This document shows, one piece after another, positions 1-13,400 of a stretch of DNA of 64,000 nt. The notes beneath the pieces were generated by a model. It saw nothing but the letters and a program-made list of their open reading frames with translations. It made no database searches and was not told the DNA's origin. Both the position numbers and the translations under genes were made by a program. Position 1 is the stretch's first letter. Every line of letters begins with the position of its first letter. Source of the DNA: Thozetella sp. PMI_491 (Eukaryota > Ascomycota > Sordariomycetes > Chaetosphaeriales > Chaetosphaeriaceae); assembly GCA_021432635.1 (NCBI GenBank), contig MU270016.1, forward strand, positions 1,808,171-1,872,170. The letters are read 5' to 3'.

Positions 1-666
1 GGGTAATCCATTGATGGAGCAGGCGCAACTTGGTCCCGTCCCTCCTTCAGCAACCTTGGCAAGCCCCAAAATGGAAGGAACTTGGGTCGCGGGGCAGCTC
101 AGGACCCCGCATGTCACTACCAAAGGTAGGTACACCTCTCAACGCCCAACCTCTCGACACGAGTTTCTTTCTCTACCTAAGCTTTCTGAGGGAACTGTAG
201 TTTAGGGCTAGGCGAATGGAGTGACCGGGCGGCCGACGAGAAAAGGGGGAATTGACGTTGCGCCACGCGAAGAAAGTCCACTCGAACCAGAGCTTGGCTT
301 TGCCACAAGGCTCTCTCGGCTGCGTACCTTGCAGTGCCCCTGGCGACTTTTGATAGACACCTAAGATGCATCCTTGCGGTGCCTAGGTAGCCTAAGGGAC
401 AATGGAGACCTGGCCGAAGGCATGACTGACACACAGCCTTTTGGGTCCGCAGCCGTTAGCCCGCCGCCTCCATCTGCCACCCACCTCAGAGCTGAGACCC
501 TCGTGCAGCTGCAAGAAGATCCCGGCGCAGCACCTCGTTCTCTGGAGCTCTGACGGGCTGGCCATGGGTTTTGTCTTGCCGAGAACGCCATGAAGGTTCC
601 ATCTCGTCACAAAGAGCTGTAGTCCTCCCTTCCCCAGCTCCCGCCACCTAGCATCGACAGCAACAA
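1..666. other. Intergenic / upstream region, no gene seen
   Basis: Only short overlapping open frames on both strands occur here, with no family motif and no convincing start or splice context. It probably holds the promoter and leader of the forward gene that starts at 727, and possibly the tail of a gene lying outside the window. Confidence 0.5.
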
Positions 667-726
667 TTGCCGTTCGCGCTGTCGCCGCTCGTGGCGATTA
701 AACAACCCCTTCCAACTTCCTCTTCA

Positions 727-2507
727 ATGGAGGATCTCAGACGCGAGTTCCAGGGCGAGGGGCTGCAGCAGAGTGAAACCGAAGAGCAGCCGCCGCGACG
801 GCCCGGAAAGCTCCCTGCGGGTACCGACAGCGGAGATTCCAGCGCAACACCCATGGACAGGGCGCGGAAGCAGCACCGGCCGCAGCCCGCCGAGCAGACC
901 CTCGATCGTCGCCATACGCACGATTCGGCGTCTCCCGCGGGAAGCTCCCGAGATGCCGGTGACGCAGGTATCGATGGGTCGGACCGGCTGCGCAGCAAGA
1001 AAAGCAGGTCCGGAGCGCCTAAGGTCGACAGCGCTGAGGAGAACGCGGGCTCCGTCCGGCCATCCCAATCCAGGGATGATATGGACGTCATGCGCCGCAC
1101 AAGCGGCCTCACTATGGAAGAAGACCAGCATCTCCACCGCGAGTTGGACCAGCTACGCAGACGGCTCAAGGAGGCGAACAGCCGTGCCGAGCAGGCGGAG
1201 CGCAGCGTCACTGAGATAGACATGCAAACCAGGGGTCTATCCGAGTCGATGGATGTGTTGAAGAGAGAGAACAAGAAGCTGGAGACGGAGCTCGACGAGG
1301 CACGCTCTCACATCTTTAGCCTCCAGCCATATAGGAAGGACCTCACGCCAGATGAGGTCGGCCGGGTAAGATTTCGCTATGCCCAATCTCACTTGGGAAG
1401 GGAAAAGCAGAGGACGCTGACAGAACGCTCGCTTGGTGTAGGAATTTGAGGACCTTATCGATAGCGTGACGGATTGGGTGATCAAGCTCATGGGGCCCAT
1501 AGCCGAAGACAGCGCGAGAATGGACGACATAGTCGCGCAAGCCAAGAAGAAGTCGGAAAGCTCGCACATGATCCGGAAGATGATGCATAAACACGGAGAC
1601 ATCGCCAACGGTACCATGTTCCCTGATACAGATATCGACATAGTGAACGCGATCGTCATGCGCTTCGTCTACGAGAAGATCTTCGAAGAAACGCTCTATG
1701 GAACCCAGAAGGATCTGGTGGCCGTCTTGACCTTCATTGAGGGGTCCATGACGACCAATGTCAAACCCACGCGAGGTAGGGACCCCATGCGAGCCGCGCA
1801 CTACAGCGAGACCCGAAGCACGCTGACCTCAGGCTACAGATCTCATCGCGCGCCGGACATGGCGAGCTGAGGCTTACAGCGCCATCATCAGTTCTCCCGA
1901 CTTCGCGCAAGCTCGGGAGAAGCGCTTGGAAGAACTAACGATCGAGCTATTGACCATCCTGGCGCCGTTTTACAAAAGCAAAGACTATACCAAGAACTGC
2001 TATTCTGCGCAGGATGCTATCATCAGACGGGCCATTGCACTGCAAGAGAAGCTGATCACCTCGACGCACCATTTCTACCTCGATCTCGACCCCTACATCG
2101 TATGGAACCAACGGCGAGAGCTGGAGATCAGCGGGGAGTTCCTCAAGAACCTCCACGAGGGAAATCTCCATTGCGAGAACATCTTGGCGAACCGCAAAGC
2201 CTTCGTGCTAGCCAAGCTCGATCCGAAGCCGACACCAGAGCAGCTCGTCCAGGGGCTCACCTTAGTGGCCACCGTCGCCCCTGGCCTCTACATGCGGCGG
2301 GTGGGCAAGGGAGACACCATCAACGACGCAATCATGGTACGCAAGCAGCACGTGCTAGTGGCCTGGGGCGACCAGGAGAAGAGGAAGAGATTGCTAGACG
2401 GCGCCGACCCAACCCTCATGTATCAGATCTACCATGCGCGCCGGCCGAAACAGGAGAAGGCTAGTGATTCGATGTTTGGTGGGTGGAGGAGCGTCACGCT
2501 TGGCTGA
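727..2507 (+). CDS. Conserved hypothetical protein with coiled coil
   Basis: I do not recognise the function. Three exons join in phase: 727-1365, 1442-1775 and 1840-2507, giving 546 aa. The introns (1366-1441 and 1776-1839) have GT-AG ends and removing them keeps one continuous frame. The frame is open from 667, but the codon there is TTG, so the first ATG (727, MEDLRREF) is preferred. The first third is hydrophilic and disordered, rich in Ser, Arg, Asp and Pro. A heptad-rich stretch around residues 130-205 (LHRELDQLRRRLKEA, LKRENKKLETELDEA) predicts a coiled coil. The C-terminal half is a compact, mostly helical region with no transmembrane segment or signal peptide. The domain order resembles uncharacterised fungal coiled-coil proteins. 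Gene model fairly sure, function unknown. Confidence 0.75.
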
Positions 2508-3512
2508 GGAGGGAGCAGGCGGATTGGAGCCTCTTTCGTAGCCACCTCTGGGGCCTGTTAGCTGCGACACCAAACGGGTCATGGATCGAGAGAAGTCCCA
2601 GTCATCTATTGTACATAGAAGCCAACCTCGAGATGCTTGAGGATTCGGCTTTGGATGGATGCTTTGTTGGATGTATAAAGGCCGCTTAAGGGCCCAACGC
2701 AGAAGGAATTGACCTGAGGGCATGCTCCAACACGTCAATGGGTGTCTTGCGAACTGGCGCACCCTAAGCAATCAAGTGCAACATTCTACACATTTCGTGC
2801 TCCGCGAGAAATAGTACACTTGTGAGCAACAGAAGCCGTACCGGCCAGGTAGATGCCTCAGGGGAAGATTTTGTCCGGTCTTGCCATGTGCAGAGGCCAG
2901 CTCAGGCCAATCACTAGGAGAGTGTGTGTACCGGAGGCACGCCACGCCACTTGCGCCTGTGATTCATAGGGTGGCGTTGCATCCGTAGGTTGGCGAGGAT
3001 AGCCTTCAGCCCCAGCACTAGGCCCTGAGCAAGGCTCCCAGCCAACATTCCATGGTAACCCCCACCCTTCTGCTCCACCCCACTTTAGCACCTGAGGTGC
3101 AGGCATCCTTCCTTCCCATCGCTTGCTAGCGGGGGTTAGCCAGGCACATCACCTCAGGAAGCCAGCCTTGGGTGACAGTCTTGCCGCGGCCACACCTGGT
3201 TGCAGCATCGTATGGCGCGGATGGGGGAATTGCTTCTAGGCATCATCCTTCTCATGCAGGATTGAATTTATGCGAGTCCTGGACTCTCCAAGGGCAGACG
3301 AAAAAACACCCCGGACACTGTGCTGCTGCGCCGGCTGTCTCCGTCATTATCACGGCTCCTAGGCCCACCATTCTCCTGGGGCCGGGGCATTGCGTGACCA
3401 CGACCCGGCGACGGCGACCCGGCTGCGCTCATCGCAGCTAAAATATTCGCATTGCCTGCTTGGTCCCCGTGCAGACCCGGGGTCGAGCGGGCGCCCGCAA
3501 GCGAGCATCGTG
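2508..3512. other. Intergenic region
   Basis: Lies between the 3' end of the coiled-coil gene and the start of the RBR gene. The reading frame of the next gene is open back to 3390 but contains no ATG before 3513, so 3390-3512 is treated as leader. Nothing else recognisable. Confidence 0.5.
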
Positions 3513-5820
3513 ATGACCACCTCCCGGATCAGCTCGAGCGGGCTCAGGGGGTCGGATGTTCTGCGCAACCTGAGGAATCGGGCCAGTCGCGTCTGGAGCC
3601 CAGCGCCTCAAGACGAGCGAGAGATACCAGAGAGCAGCGTTTTGGCAAGCAGCGCTCAGCGCTCGCCTGACCCGCGTCTCTCTGGCTCCCACCCCGAGCT
3701 TGACTCGGGTTCTCAGGAGGGGGAGGACCAAGACGCACTGCGTCAGTCCTCAGGCACGCCGCCGCCGCCGTACGAAGAGATTGGGGGCTTTACGGTAGAA
3801 GATTCATCTCAGTCCGCTCCGGCCTACACCCTGGCAGAAGCCGAGCCGGTAGTCGAAGATTCGAGAACGGCCCGCGAGGCCGAGGCGCAGGAGACAATGC
3901 CACGAGGGTATTCAATGCCAAACGGCTCCTACCGGCCCATAAATCTCTCTCTCCTCGATTTCGTGGACTTCCCACCTGCGAGGTCCTCGACCGAGAGCCA
4001 ACTCAGCCTCGACCCCATCGCTGCCCCACGGTCTGCCTCCCGAGACTCTGAATCGCTAGTAGACTTCGCCGACCATACTGCCCTTGCAGGAGGGACTAGG
4101 GTATCCGAGGACCCTTCTTCTTCTGCCTGGACTACCTTGGCGGCTAAGGTGCTCAACCGGCCACTGTCGCCAACGATGGCGAGCACGGCAGCTCGCGACG
4201 GTTCCACGGTATCTACGCCCAGGCCTTCAGCGATGGGGCTTACCTTACCTGCTCCCTCGCCACGGGGCTACGGTTCTATCCCGTCATCTATCCTAGAAGA
4301 CTTCCCAGACTTCACCAAGGACAACGCTGGCGGCAACGCCCGTTGCAGCAGTCAGGCCGGCGAGGCCTGTCAGCGGAACCCTGTGTCCTCGTCCGGTTTG
4401 GTGTCTCCAGGGACAAACAACCCATACATCAATGCCATCCAGGAACGACAGAACAGGATGACGATCAACTATTTGCGCAGCAAAGAAGCGAGCAGCTCAA
4501 CGGCCCAGTCTTCTGAAACTGCCTCAGATTTCGGGTACATTCTTCACCTTCACCTTGCCTTGTGTTCAAAGGAACCTCGAGTTTGTGCTAACTTGGGGCA
4601 GATTTGGCCAGCGATACCAGAAAATCGAGGGCGTAAAGTCTATCATGGTCACGAATCAGCGCAGGGCGGCCGAAGTCCTTAGCGGGGACAGAGAGTGCAC
4701 AATCTGCATTGAGACCAAGGCTCACACCGAGTTCCTTACGGCAGCCATCTCTAGCTCGTGTCTTCACCCACCGACCGTGTGTCGCGCCTGCGTGAAGGCC
4801 TCTATCAAGGCTCAGATCGAAACCAAGGGCTTCGACTCGGTCCGATGCCCGGAGTGCAGCGAGCCCATGGAATACGGCGACGTGGAGTACTATGCAGACG
4901 CGGTAGATGGCGATCGGTAAGTGCAACCTGGCTCATCGTCAGCCTCCTTTCTGACTACCCTCCTAGCTACCGGCAATATTCGATCAAAAACGCTCTCGGC
5001 GACCACGAAAACTTTGTACAGTGCGCACACGGCTGCGAGTACTGGCAGATCCAAGTCGCCGGGTCTGCCTCGCCCATCTTCACGTGCGAGCGCTGCAGGG
5101 GGCTGACTTGTGCGCACCACAAGGTGCCGTGGCACGCCAACATTACCTGCGACGAGTACGACCAGCTGCTAGCGGATCCCGAAAACTTCCGGAGTCGATG
5201 GGAGCTGCTGCCGGAGGATGCCGCCGAGGCGCTCCAGCATGTCAGGGAGCTCCAGGACGCTGTCGATCGCGGGCTCGCCCAGGGCCTCCGCGGAAGGGAG
5301 GAGCGAGCCCGCCTGGAGGGGCGTCTAGACGCCGAGCGCCGTAGGAAGGCAGCCCGGGAGACCCAGGCATTTATGGAGAGGATGGAGAGGCTCGAACAAG
5401 CCGAGAAGCTCCGGAAAGACATCATGAGGCGCAAGGCTGAGGACACAGCCTCGGAGCAGACGGTGGGCAAGACGACGAAACCATGCCCCAACGACTCGTG
5501 TCAGGCGCCAATAGAGAAGAACCTCGGATGGTGAGCTTCTCATTCCTCTCTTTCATGCTATCATCCCCCAGCACGTATATGCTAACTCCCAGGTTTGTAG
5601 CCAACACATGACTTGTAAGCTTGCTTTTGTCTCATCTCTTCCAATTCATGACGTACTCCGGAAGCCCTTCCTGCCCCGGGGATTCTGATTCCCCTAGTGT
5701 CGCTGAGCTGGACACATTAACTCATCTCATACAGGTCAAAGGTGCCTCACCGAGTTCTGCTGGAACTGCAACCAGCTGTGGCGCAGCGGCCACAACATTC
5801 ACTGTGGCAGGGAACGATAG
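3513..5820 (+). CDS. RBR-type (RING-IBR-RING) E3 ubiquitin ligase
   Basis: Predicted to take ubiquitin from an E2 onto its own RING2 cysteine and pass it to a substrate. Five exons: 3513-4534, 4602-4916, 4967-5530, 5601-5614 and 5735-5820, all in phase, 666 aa. The first intron contains a perfect TGCTAAC branch site. Residues 1-330 are Ser/Pro-rich and disordered, with a PPPPYEE motif near residue 90. RING1 starts near residue 373 (CTICIETK, later CRACVK and CPECSEPM). The IBR follows near 461 (FVQCAHGCEYW, FTCERCRGLTCAHH). A charged helical linker runs through about 515-610. RING2 starts near 618 (CPNDSCQAPIEKNLGC, QHMTC, FCWNCNQLW). By alignment to parkin Cys431 the catalytic residue is Cys634, whose codon is split by an intron. 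The 14-nt fourth exon is unusual; reading straight on from exon 3 stops early and loses RING2. The frame is open upstream to 3390, but that codon is TTG. Confidence 0.88.
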
Positions 5821-6388
5821 AAGGACGCATTTTCCCAGGAAGAAGATGCGAGGGGCCATCATTGATATCTGGGGCTACATGGATTAGGACGTGGTTCTTG
5901 GGTAGCACAAGGAGGGGGGATTTAGCCGCTTTCTAAGGAAGCAAGAACTATTTTGGATACTTCATATAGCGGTATTTACAGCACAAAGTATGCTTTAGTG
6001 AGGTTGTATCTGCTCGCATCTTTGGGATTGAGCCGTAAGTTGTACGTATGACTTCAAGTTCGGGTTCGGTCCAATCCCCCATGGCACATGTGATTGGTTA
6101 GTCGAGGGCCGCCCTGATAGGCTTAGCGTGGAAGCTACCCACCACAAACTAAAAATCTGCTTGCACGACCGAATCGCTTCAACTTCCACCCAACAACTAT
6201 TCTTCACTTGCCTGCTTGCTTGCTTGCAATACAGCTCGGGTATCTCGAGCACTCAATGTTTCGCGTCTTTTTGTAAAGCATGAGGGCCCGGTATCTATAC
6301 TGCCACTCGATAGCGTCAAGCTCGTGAGCTCGACTGAGGCTCACGCCTGTCACTTCGAGGACAAACGCCGTGCAGCCTCCCTAAGGCG
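5821..6388. other. Intergenic region
   Basis: Separates the RBR gene from the histidine phosphatase. A short TTGC/CTTG tandem run lies near 6208-6227 in the presumed promoter or leader of the downstream gene. No coding evidence. Confidence 0.5.
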
Positions 6389-7283
6389 ATGCGGCTCCTG
6401 CTAGTCCGCCACGGCGAGACCGTGGACAACGTCGCCGGCGTTTAGTAAGGAGTCCTTCGCTGCCGGCCTTGTCGGTAATTGGCTCATGACCGCCCTCAGC
6501 GCAGGCTCCCGCGACTCGCCTCTGACGGCGCATGGCGTTCTCCAAGCCCAGCGGCTCGGGCAGCACCTTGCCGCCCAAGAAAATATCACCCATGTGTTCT
6601 CCTCCGACCTCCAGCGCGCTTCAAACACTGCACAAGCCACCGTCGAGGCAAGGCAGCCAGAGGCGAGGGTGCCGGTCGTGACTCTGCGCGATTTGCGTGA
6701 GCGCGACTTCGGCTCGTCGGAGGGAACAAGCTTTCTCGCGAAAGCCAATACCTCGGGGGCTGCTCGCTCTCGGGATGCCGAGACTTACGGGCAGATGGGC
6801 GCGCGTATAAACCGCTTCATTGTCGGCCACCTCGCGCCCGTCCTTGAGGCTCCGGAAACGCATGCCACTACCAGCGAGTGCTCGGTGGTCGTTGTCGCCC
6901 ACGGCATCATCCTCAACGTACTTCTGTGGGCCCTGGTGTCCAAGTATGCCCCAGATGATCTCAAAACCTACACGGGCGGGACCGGACGGCCCGACTACAT
7001 GAACGCCTGGAGCAACACAGGGTATGCATTGATCCTGCTACGGCTGTCTAACGCTGGCGAACAGAGCACGTCTGCTTCCGCCGGCTTAGCGCCTGCCAGC
7101 CTATCTGGGCAACAGTTTGAGTTTTCTATTGCCGCGCTCAATGAGACCAGCCATCTCAAAGGGCTAAAGAAAACCCGAGGGGGCATCGGGAGTGCCAGGT
7201 TCGACGGCAAGCAGAAGACGCTCGACTCGTTCTTCGGATCCTCGACGAAGACGCCAAAGGCCCCGGCACCCCCAGAGAACTGA
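6389..7283 (+). CDS. Histidine phosphatase (phosphoglycerate mutase-like) with C-terminal PIP-box-like motif
   Basis: A branch-1 histidine phosphatase fold, likely acting on small phosphometabolites or phosphoproteins; the substrate cannot be read from sequence. Two exons, 6389-6444 and 6500-7283, give 279 aa. The acceptor ending at 6499 is chosen because it restores the family motif VAGVYAGSRDS; the nearby AG downstream would create a stop. The catalytic RHGE is at residues 7-10 (MRLLLVRHGE), and the second active-site His is in VVVAHGIIL near residue 153. The SSDLQRASNTA and LRERDFGSSEG motifs typical of the family are present. The C-terminal tail is hydrophilic and contains QKTLDSFF at about 257-264, which fits the PCNA-interacting peptide consensus (Q-x-x-L-x-x-F-F). 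No signal peptide, so probably nuclear or cytosolic. Confidence 0.88.
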
Positions 7284-10200
7284 TGTCTCGATGACTCTTA
7301 GCAGCCCACCCTGCCGAGCCGAGCACGCCGAGGAAGTAGCAGCCGGACATATCCTTGCGTGCTACACCTCCAGGCAGGCCCGGCTCCAGAGAACCTCGTG
7401 TACGTTTCCACTATTCCTTTACGACAGCCCTCGTCATCATGATGATACATATTGTTCACAGACCTGTTCTGAACTTCTGTGTTGACACAACAATATCCAA
7501 CCGCTATCTGAGACATGACATGCACAATCCTTCTCGCTCATAGCCCGTTTTATGGCGCACTGCTGACTGGGTGCATACAGGTTAACCAGACAAGTCTTTT
7601 CACGCTGTGTGAGGCAGGTATATTGTGGCAATAGTAGATGGTAAAGTTGTGGTGTCAAGCCCTGTGCCTTACTTGGTAGTACATAGGACCTAAGTAAACG
7701 AAGCTAGCTAAGCGTCAGCCTACACTGATGAACCTGGTCCGAAGAGGGAAAGGGCATGTGGTCTTCTAGATTTTCTATCGTAGCGTCTTACTTCACTAGT
7801 TAGTTTGTAGGCGAGGTATCGTCTACTAGGACGCCCAGGCACCTTCATGTAACATGAACCAGCCGGAGCTATGTATCAAAGCCATTTGACTGAGAATACA
7901 TTCGAAGCTAAGCTCTTGTATTAAGAAAGACCTCATAGGCTAATCTGAAGCCGCACGCCTGAGTTCACATCCAACAAGGCCGCCGGCTAGGTATATGTAA
8001 ACCAGACAGCGCACGGCGACCTCGTCAGGTCCTTAGGGTGTGAAGTCATTGGGTCTGAGGGAAATGATCTAACAGCATCATGCACGCGTATATGATGCCG
8101 TAGACAATTACCGTGACAGTCTGGCAGAGTTGGTAGGAAACACAAGCCATCTTACTCAGGTGTTGTGGATGGAATGAGCCTGGCGTTTCGTGGGCCTCGC
8201 TTGCAAGGACGGGAACAGCGAGCGTGAGTCTAGTGTTGCTTCGGATCTCGAGAGTCATTCGCACTCATTGCATTCATATTGTATATGCTGGGGATCTTAT
8301 GGAATCATTGTATGGTTATCGTAATCGTCGTATACGCACATCTTATCCCGTTGTCATACGAAGGATAGCTTTGTTTACTTACGTAGACAGGGAACGTATG
8401 CCTTCACAACTAGCCCTGATCTACTACTATCTCCGCCCAATGTCGAAGATCCTGCTCAAGGTACATTCCTAGGCAAGTATTGTCAGGCTTCTATAGACGT
8501 CACCAAGCCTGGTTGCTACGAGAAGTCGCGTCGAACTTCAAATTTAGCTCACCTTAAACCTGATCTTATATTTGAGACAACCACCTGTTGAAGGGATGGC
8601 CAATAACTTGACGCTGTTGCCACCGTCGCTCCTACCGGACGAAGTAAAGTTAAGTCTCGAAGCTTCGAACTGCTAATGCCATAATGCAAGTAGAAGGCCA
8701 AACCAGCTCTCTACCGGTTCTCTACTACTGGCAGCTAGGGAAGCTATCTTTCATGTTAACTAAGCCCCCATGCCCGAGGCAGCGCACGAGAGTCCTCCCA
8801 TCTGTGTGGGTGGGCCTAGACCTCAGTAGACCATCCCTCACTCATCTAGGCGAATCCACGTGCAAGTTTATGCACCGTCTTTTGCTGTCGCTGTCTAGCC
8901 AGGTAATGCCCGCGGTGAACGGCGGCTGCATTGCCTATCTAGGAGTATCGCGGAAGTCCGGCCACTTAGCTTGACTACGTCTCCCCACAGCGTAACGTTT
9001 GGCGCATCAAACAAGGCACATGGCCTGATAGTTCCCGAGGCTTTGTACATACCAAGGCGAGAGAGCGACCGGGCAAGGCGCGGTTATGGGATGAGCAGAG
9101 ATGCATGCAGGCAGGTCTGTGGCAAGTTTGCCGGGGAAGCCCTTCCGCTCGTTAGCCGGACAGCGGCGAGCGCGAGGGCTCGTGATGGAAGGGATTCCCC
9201 GGCCGGCTCGGGAGGGGGGAATCGGAGCAGTTCACGATCCACCGCGGGGGTTCCCCAGCTTCAGAAGAAGGGTGCAGTGGAGAGAGCCCTGGGCTGAATG
9301 TAGAAGTTCCAAGTTCCGAGCGCAAGACGAACAGCGCAAGCATTACTAGGATGGGATTGCACAGCAACTCCATGACGTCTTACAGTGGTGCAAGGGCCGC
9401 AGGAGTCTCATGACTGAAGAAGCAAGATTCGCTCGTCCTTACTCTTCCTGCGAGGCCGTCACCGTCGTATCGCTGTGTGGCACCGAGGTCTAATCGCCAT
9501 CTCTCGCCTGATTGCTGCGTATAGCCCTACCTATATGATGAAGCTACGAAGTCGTCATATAGAGGTAGCGGCGGCTCAGGATTGGCCAGAGAGGAGGGGA
9601 GAGGGAAGTGCTAAGTAGCCCCATCCTTGGCCGGAGCAACCCTTCGTGGGTCCCCCCGTTGCACTCGATAGCTGCATGTCGAGACGGTGACCCTTCTGCA
9701 AGCCGGTCTCCCGTTATTCCCCCAGCGCTTTGACACATCGTCAGGCTGCCCGAGTATGGAGATCCCCTCCTGCCAGACCCTGTGCGCGCAGCAAGGCCAT
9801 GGCGCCATCAGGGGACTCCCCGTCGAAGGGTGCAGGGTTCGGTCCAACTTACAGTGGCCTGACAAGGCCCCCCACCCCGTCCGCAGCCTTCCCCCTGTTG
9901 CCCAGGCCTGCCAGGCCCAGGATTGAACGAGGGCCGGCAATGCGCACGAGGTCATCAACGAGACATGTGGGTCCATGCAGAAACGTGTATTATCATTGGG
10001 TAGGTGACCTAAAAAAAACGACCGCGCTGCTCTCCTACCCCCCGGCGCGCACGGACGCGTGGGAGTGTCATGACGAGGAGGGGCAGCTGGAGAGTGCTGA
10101 GGGGCGCTCGTCAAGTGTGTTTATGGCTTCGATATTTGGCCGAGATGGGCGGCGGGCACTTCTTGTTTACTCTTGTCCTCCGCGTCTCCAACAAACGATC

Positions 10201-13200
10201 CCGGTTCTGCGAGCGATCCTGACCCACGCAGACACGGCTTACTACGTAGAGGCCGCTCCCGCGAATGCACCGCACCGCGCTGCGGAGCTCGGCCGGGGTC
10301 GGGAGCATCCCTCCGGCGGGGAGTCCCAACCGCACCAGAGACTGATGCTGGCGAGATGCGCTTATGCCCTTGCAGCAACCAGGTAACGAGACGCACAGCC
10401 CCAGAAGCCACCGGTGAAGGGGCCCTCCACCAACGGTGTTTGGTGTGCTGTGTACTGTGTACGCCGCATGGCATACTGTCTTACTGTCGCAGTGAGGGGA
10501 AGAACGTCAGAGCGGATCCGTCACATTGTTTGCTTCTGCGAACCATGCGCTGCCCATCTCCCTTCTTTTTCCTCTTGCGCCTCGACCCGTTGCGGGGGCC
10601 ACGAGACAGAGCGCTGATGCGACAGGCTCACAAGCGCCTTCAAGCCATTCCTTGTCGAGATGCAGAGTAGCTTTGGTAGCTACCCAAAAGAGCCAGTACT
10701 ACCGGGACCGCCGCCTCTCCTTCTCGTCTCGTGAGTCCTAAATTAGACAGCCAACTTGAAACTTTGCGGCTGCAGGAACCCAAAATGTTTCCCATGAATG
10801 ATGGGCCGAAGATCGGCGGCGTTGCATGAGCCTACATAGGAAGCCCTTCATCTCGTCCCTCGCGCCCTGGTCTCGGGGAACCCCCGACCCCAACGCGATC
10901 TCCCGCACGGGGGCTGCTGCTGCTGCTTTTGCTGTGACGAAGGTTCCATGGTACACCTTGGAGGTTCCGTGGATTGGTGTCACAAAAGGTCCCAACACGT
11001 GCGACCAAAGGATGGTGCTCTACGGATCTTGATGTATAACCCGTGCAACCGTCACACCTACCCGAGCCTTCTATACGCTCGCCGCTGCAGCTCCTCTCAG
11101 TATTTCCCGGTTGCATGATGTGAAGGCGGTGCGCCCAATCCTAAAAAAAGCCTCGCTTGAGGCGTGAAGCAACGCCGGTAACTTGTCTCGCTCCTCACTA
11201 GATATAGAGCCAGAGGCATGATGATGCCAGGACCAGCGATCGCGACCTGTCTTCCGCCCTCTCTGCCCTCCCCTGTCCTTCGGCCGAAGTGACATGTCCG
11301 GGGACGTAGCTCTATGGCTTTGCGTAGTGGGCGAAGCTAGGTCATCCGGGGAGCCCGCAGCCCTAGCTCCCTGGAGCTCCCTGGACAGCCAGGGAGTCGA
11401 GAGCGTCCAAGACAGTTGACAAGTCATTATGAGCAGGGAACGCATGAAGCCTCAGCTAGGGCCAGCCTAGATCACCCAGGGTAGAGAAACCCGGGTCGTG
11501 AAGGTCCCGGAGCCAAGAAGCTTTCGGGAGGGGAGCCGACACTCTGAGACACTGTTGGTCTGATGGTCTTTCCCCTATCATAATCTTGTTTGGTTTCTCC
11601 AAAGTGGGGAGCTAAAGCCCAGGTCTCTGAGATATATGCAGTAACTGAGTCAAAAGCACCAAATATAAGCAAAAAAGAAAGAAGAGTATGCATAGCTATC
11701 CCATGCATCAAAGACATTATGAAGCGGTCAGTGCTGCACGGTCGAAGGAACGTGATAGAGCACCTGGAGGTCTAAGCGGATGAAGGCGCCCGGTCTGGCC
11801 ATGCTCCTCATCTCCCTGCGAACAAGTCCATATACTCGTGCACGTTATTCTCCGCATGTCCTAGGGGATACAACGAACTCTCTGTTCGGATACCACGATG
11901 CCTAGGGATTGCTTCGTGGTGGACCCGGGTACTCCACAGCATCCTGCGACCTGAGGGCCCGGGAGCACCGCCGCGGTCCATCATCAGACGGCCATTGCCC
12001 CGAAGAGAAGGAGTGGGGGAGGGGGAGGGAATGACGAGGACTCGGCAAGTCCCTGGAGGGTGTTGGCAGAAAGCCGTCGGACTTTGCGTAGGAAGTCGTT
12101 CCTAGCCTGGGTGACATCATGCGTCTAAGTTCGAGATGGGACGGTCATGGCTACCGGTCCCCACCCTCACCGCCAAACAACCTCTGCAAACATTCGGATG
12201 GGTAGACACCTGTGCCGTTCAGCGACGAAGACGGCTCTGGGAAGGAGTCCGGGATGACGGCATCCGAGGGAGGAGGGGCATTCGGCGATGATGCCTTTGT
12301 AGTCGTGTCGACGTCAGCAACATTCGCAAGACACCTCTTCGAGGTATCGGCTCCGTGACTGGAATGCGTCTCCTAGGTGACCCCGACCCTGGGAAGCAGT
12401 TCAGACAGACATAACACACGTCGTCCGCAGCAGCATACCAGCTAGTGTAGTTTGCTTCTTCTACTGCCCGCTCGCGTGCTTCTGGGAGTGTAGTCACATA
12501 CCCTAGAAGCCTGCCTACCTCCGCGGCAGCGTTTATGCGTCTCGCCCTCGAAACGACTACCGCACTGGCGCCTTGCCCAAAGCATCAGCTTGACTCAGCG
12601 GGAACCATGGGCTCGAACGCATGAACGCCAAAGACGGAAGTTATGGTTGCATACCCGCAACCTGTTCCTTGTTGCCACCAGAAGTCCCTTCTCGGTCCTT
12701 CCCACCCTTCTACGCACATCGCCACTGGCGGGTGCATGGGAGCAAGGACGGGGTTGCCGATATAGCACCAGCAAATATCTCTATAGCCAGGCAGTTCAGA
12801 CAATTAGGTGGGCTCATGTCACAATGCGGACTTCAGACCGCTGGTTGTAGCCAGAGAGAAGGGGCAACGAGATCCCAAATTCCCATGCCGTGGTCGGCCT
12901 CCCGCCGTCCCTGTTCCGTCTCTGACCGCTGTCAACACTCACCTGTGTTGCGTACGGAGTAGGGCACCTTGGCAGTAGGGTCTCATGAGTCGGTTGTCCG
13001 GTGCTTTGTCTCAGGCACATGGAGACGATCGGGACGTGGCGACGCAGAGGGGAAGGGAGGCGGCGGATCACAGCAAGCCCTGCGGAGCTTCTCAGAATCA
13101 CAGGGCGACCATGTGCTATGCAGGCCGGAGATGCAGCATGCAGCCGGCGTCGATCTCTGCGTGGATGTGCAAGATTTACCCACCATAGGGCGGGAGGGCC

Positions 13201-13400
13201 GTTCCTTGATGTTTACAGTTCTGGTGGAGGCAAGGCAGACCGACAACTCATTGATCGAGCCGAGGCCACAATCAACCACATGTCTGTTTCGTCACGATAC
13301 CACTTCGACCTGCACGCCCGAGAGTCCGAGGGCAGTGTGGCACACGTCTCTTTGACGCGTGATATCCTCCAGTAGGCCGGAGCACTGACTCGAGAGTGCA
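7284..13400. other. Gene-poor region, first part
   Basis: About 6 kb without a supportable gene. Open frames are short, overlap on both strands and show no domain motif or consistent splice pattern. The part up to about 8700 is relatively AT-rich; the rest is GC-rich. No tRNA, rRNA or transposase signature was seen. Confidence 0.45.

Noticed and set aside
9730-10386. 218-codon forward open frame in the gene-poor stretch
   Set aside because: No family motif, low-complexity Pro/Arg/Ala composition and competing frames on the other strand.
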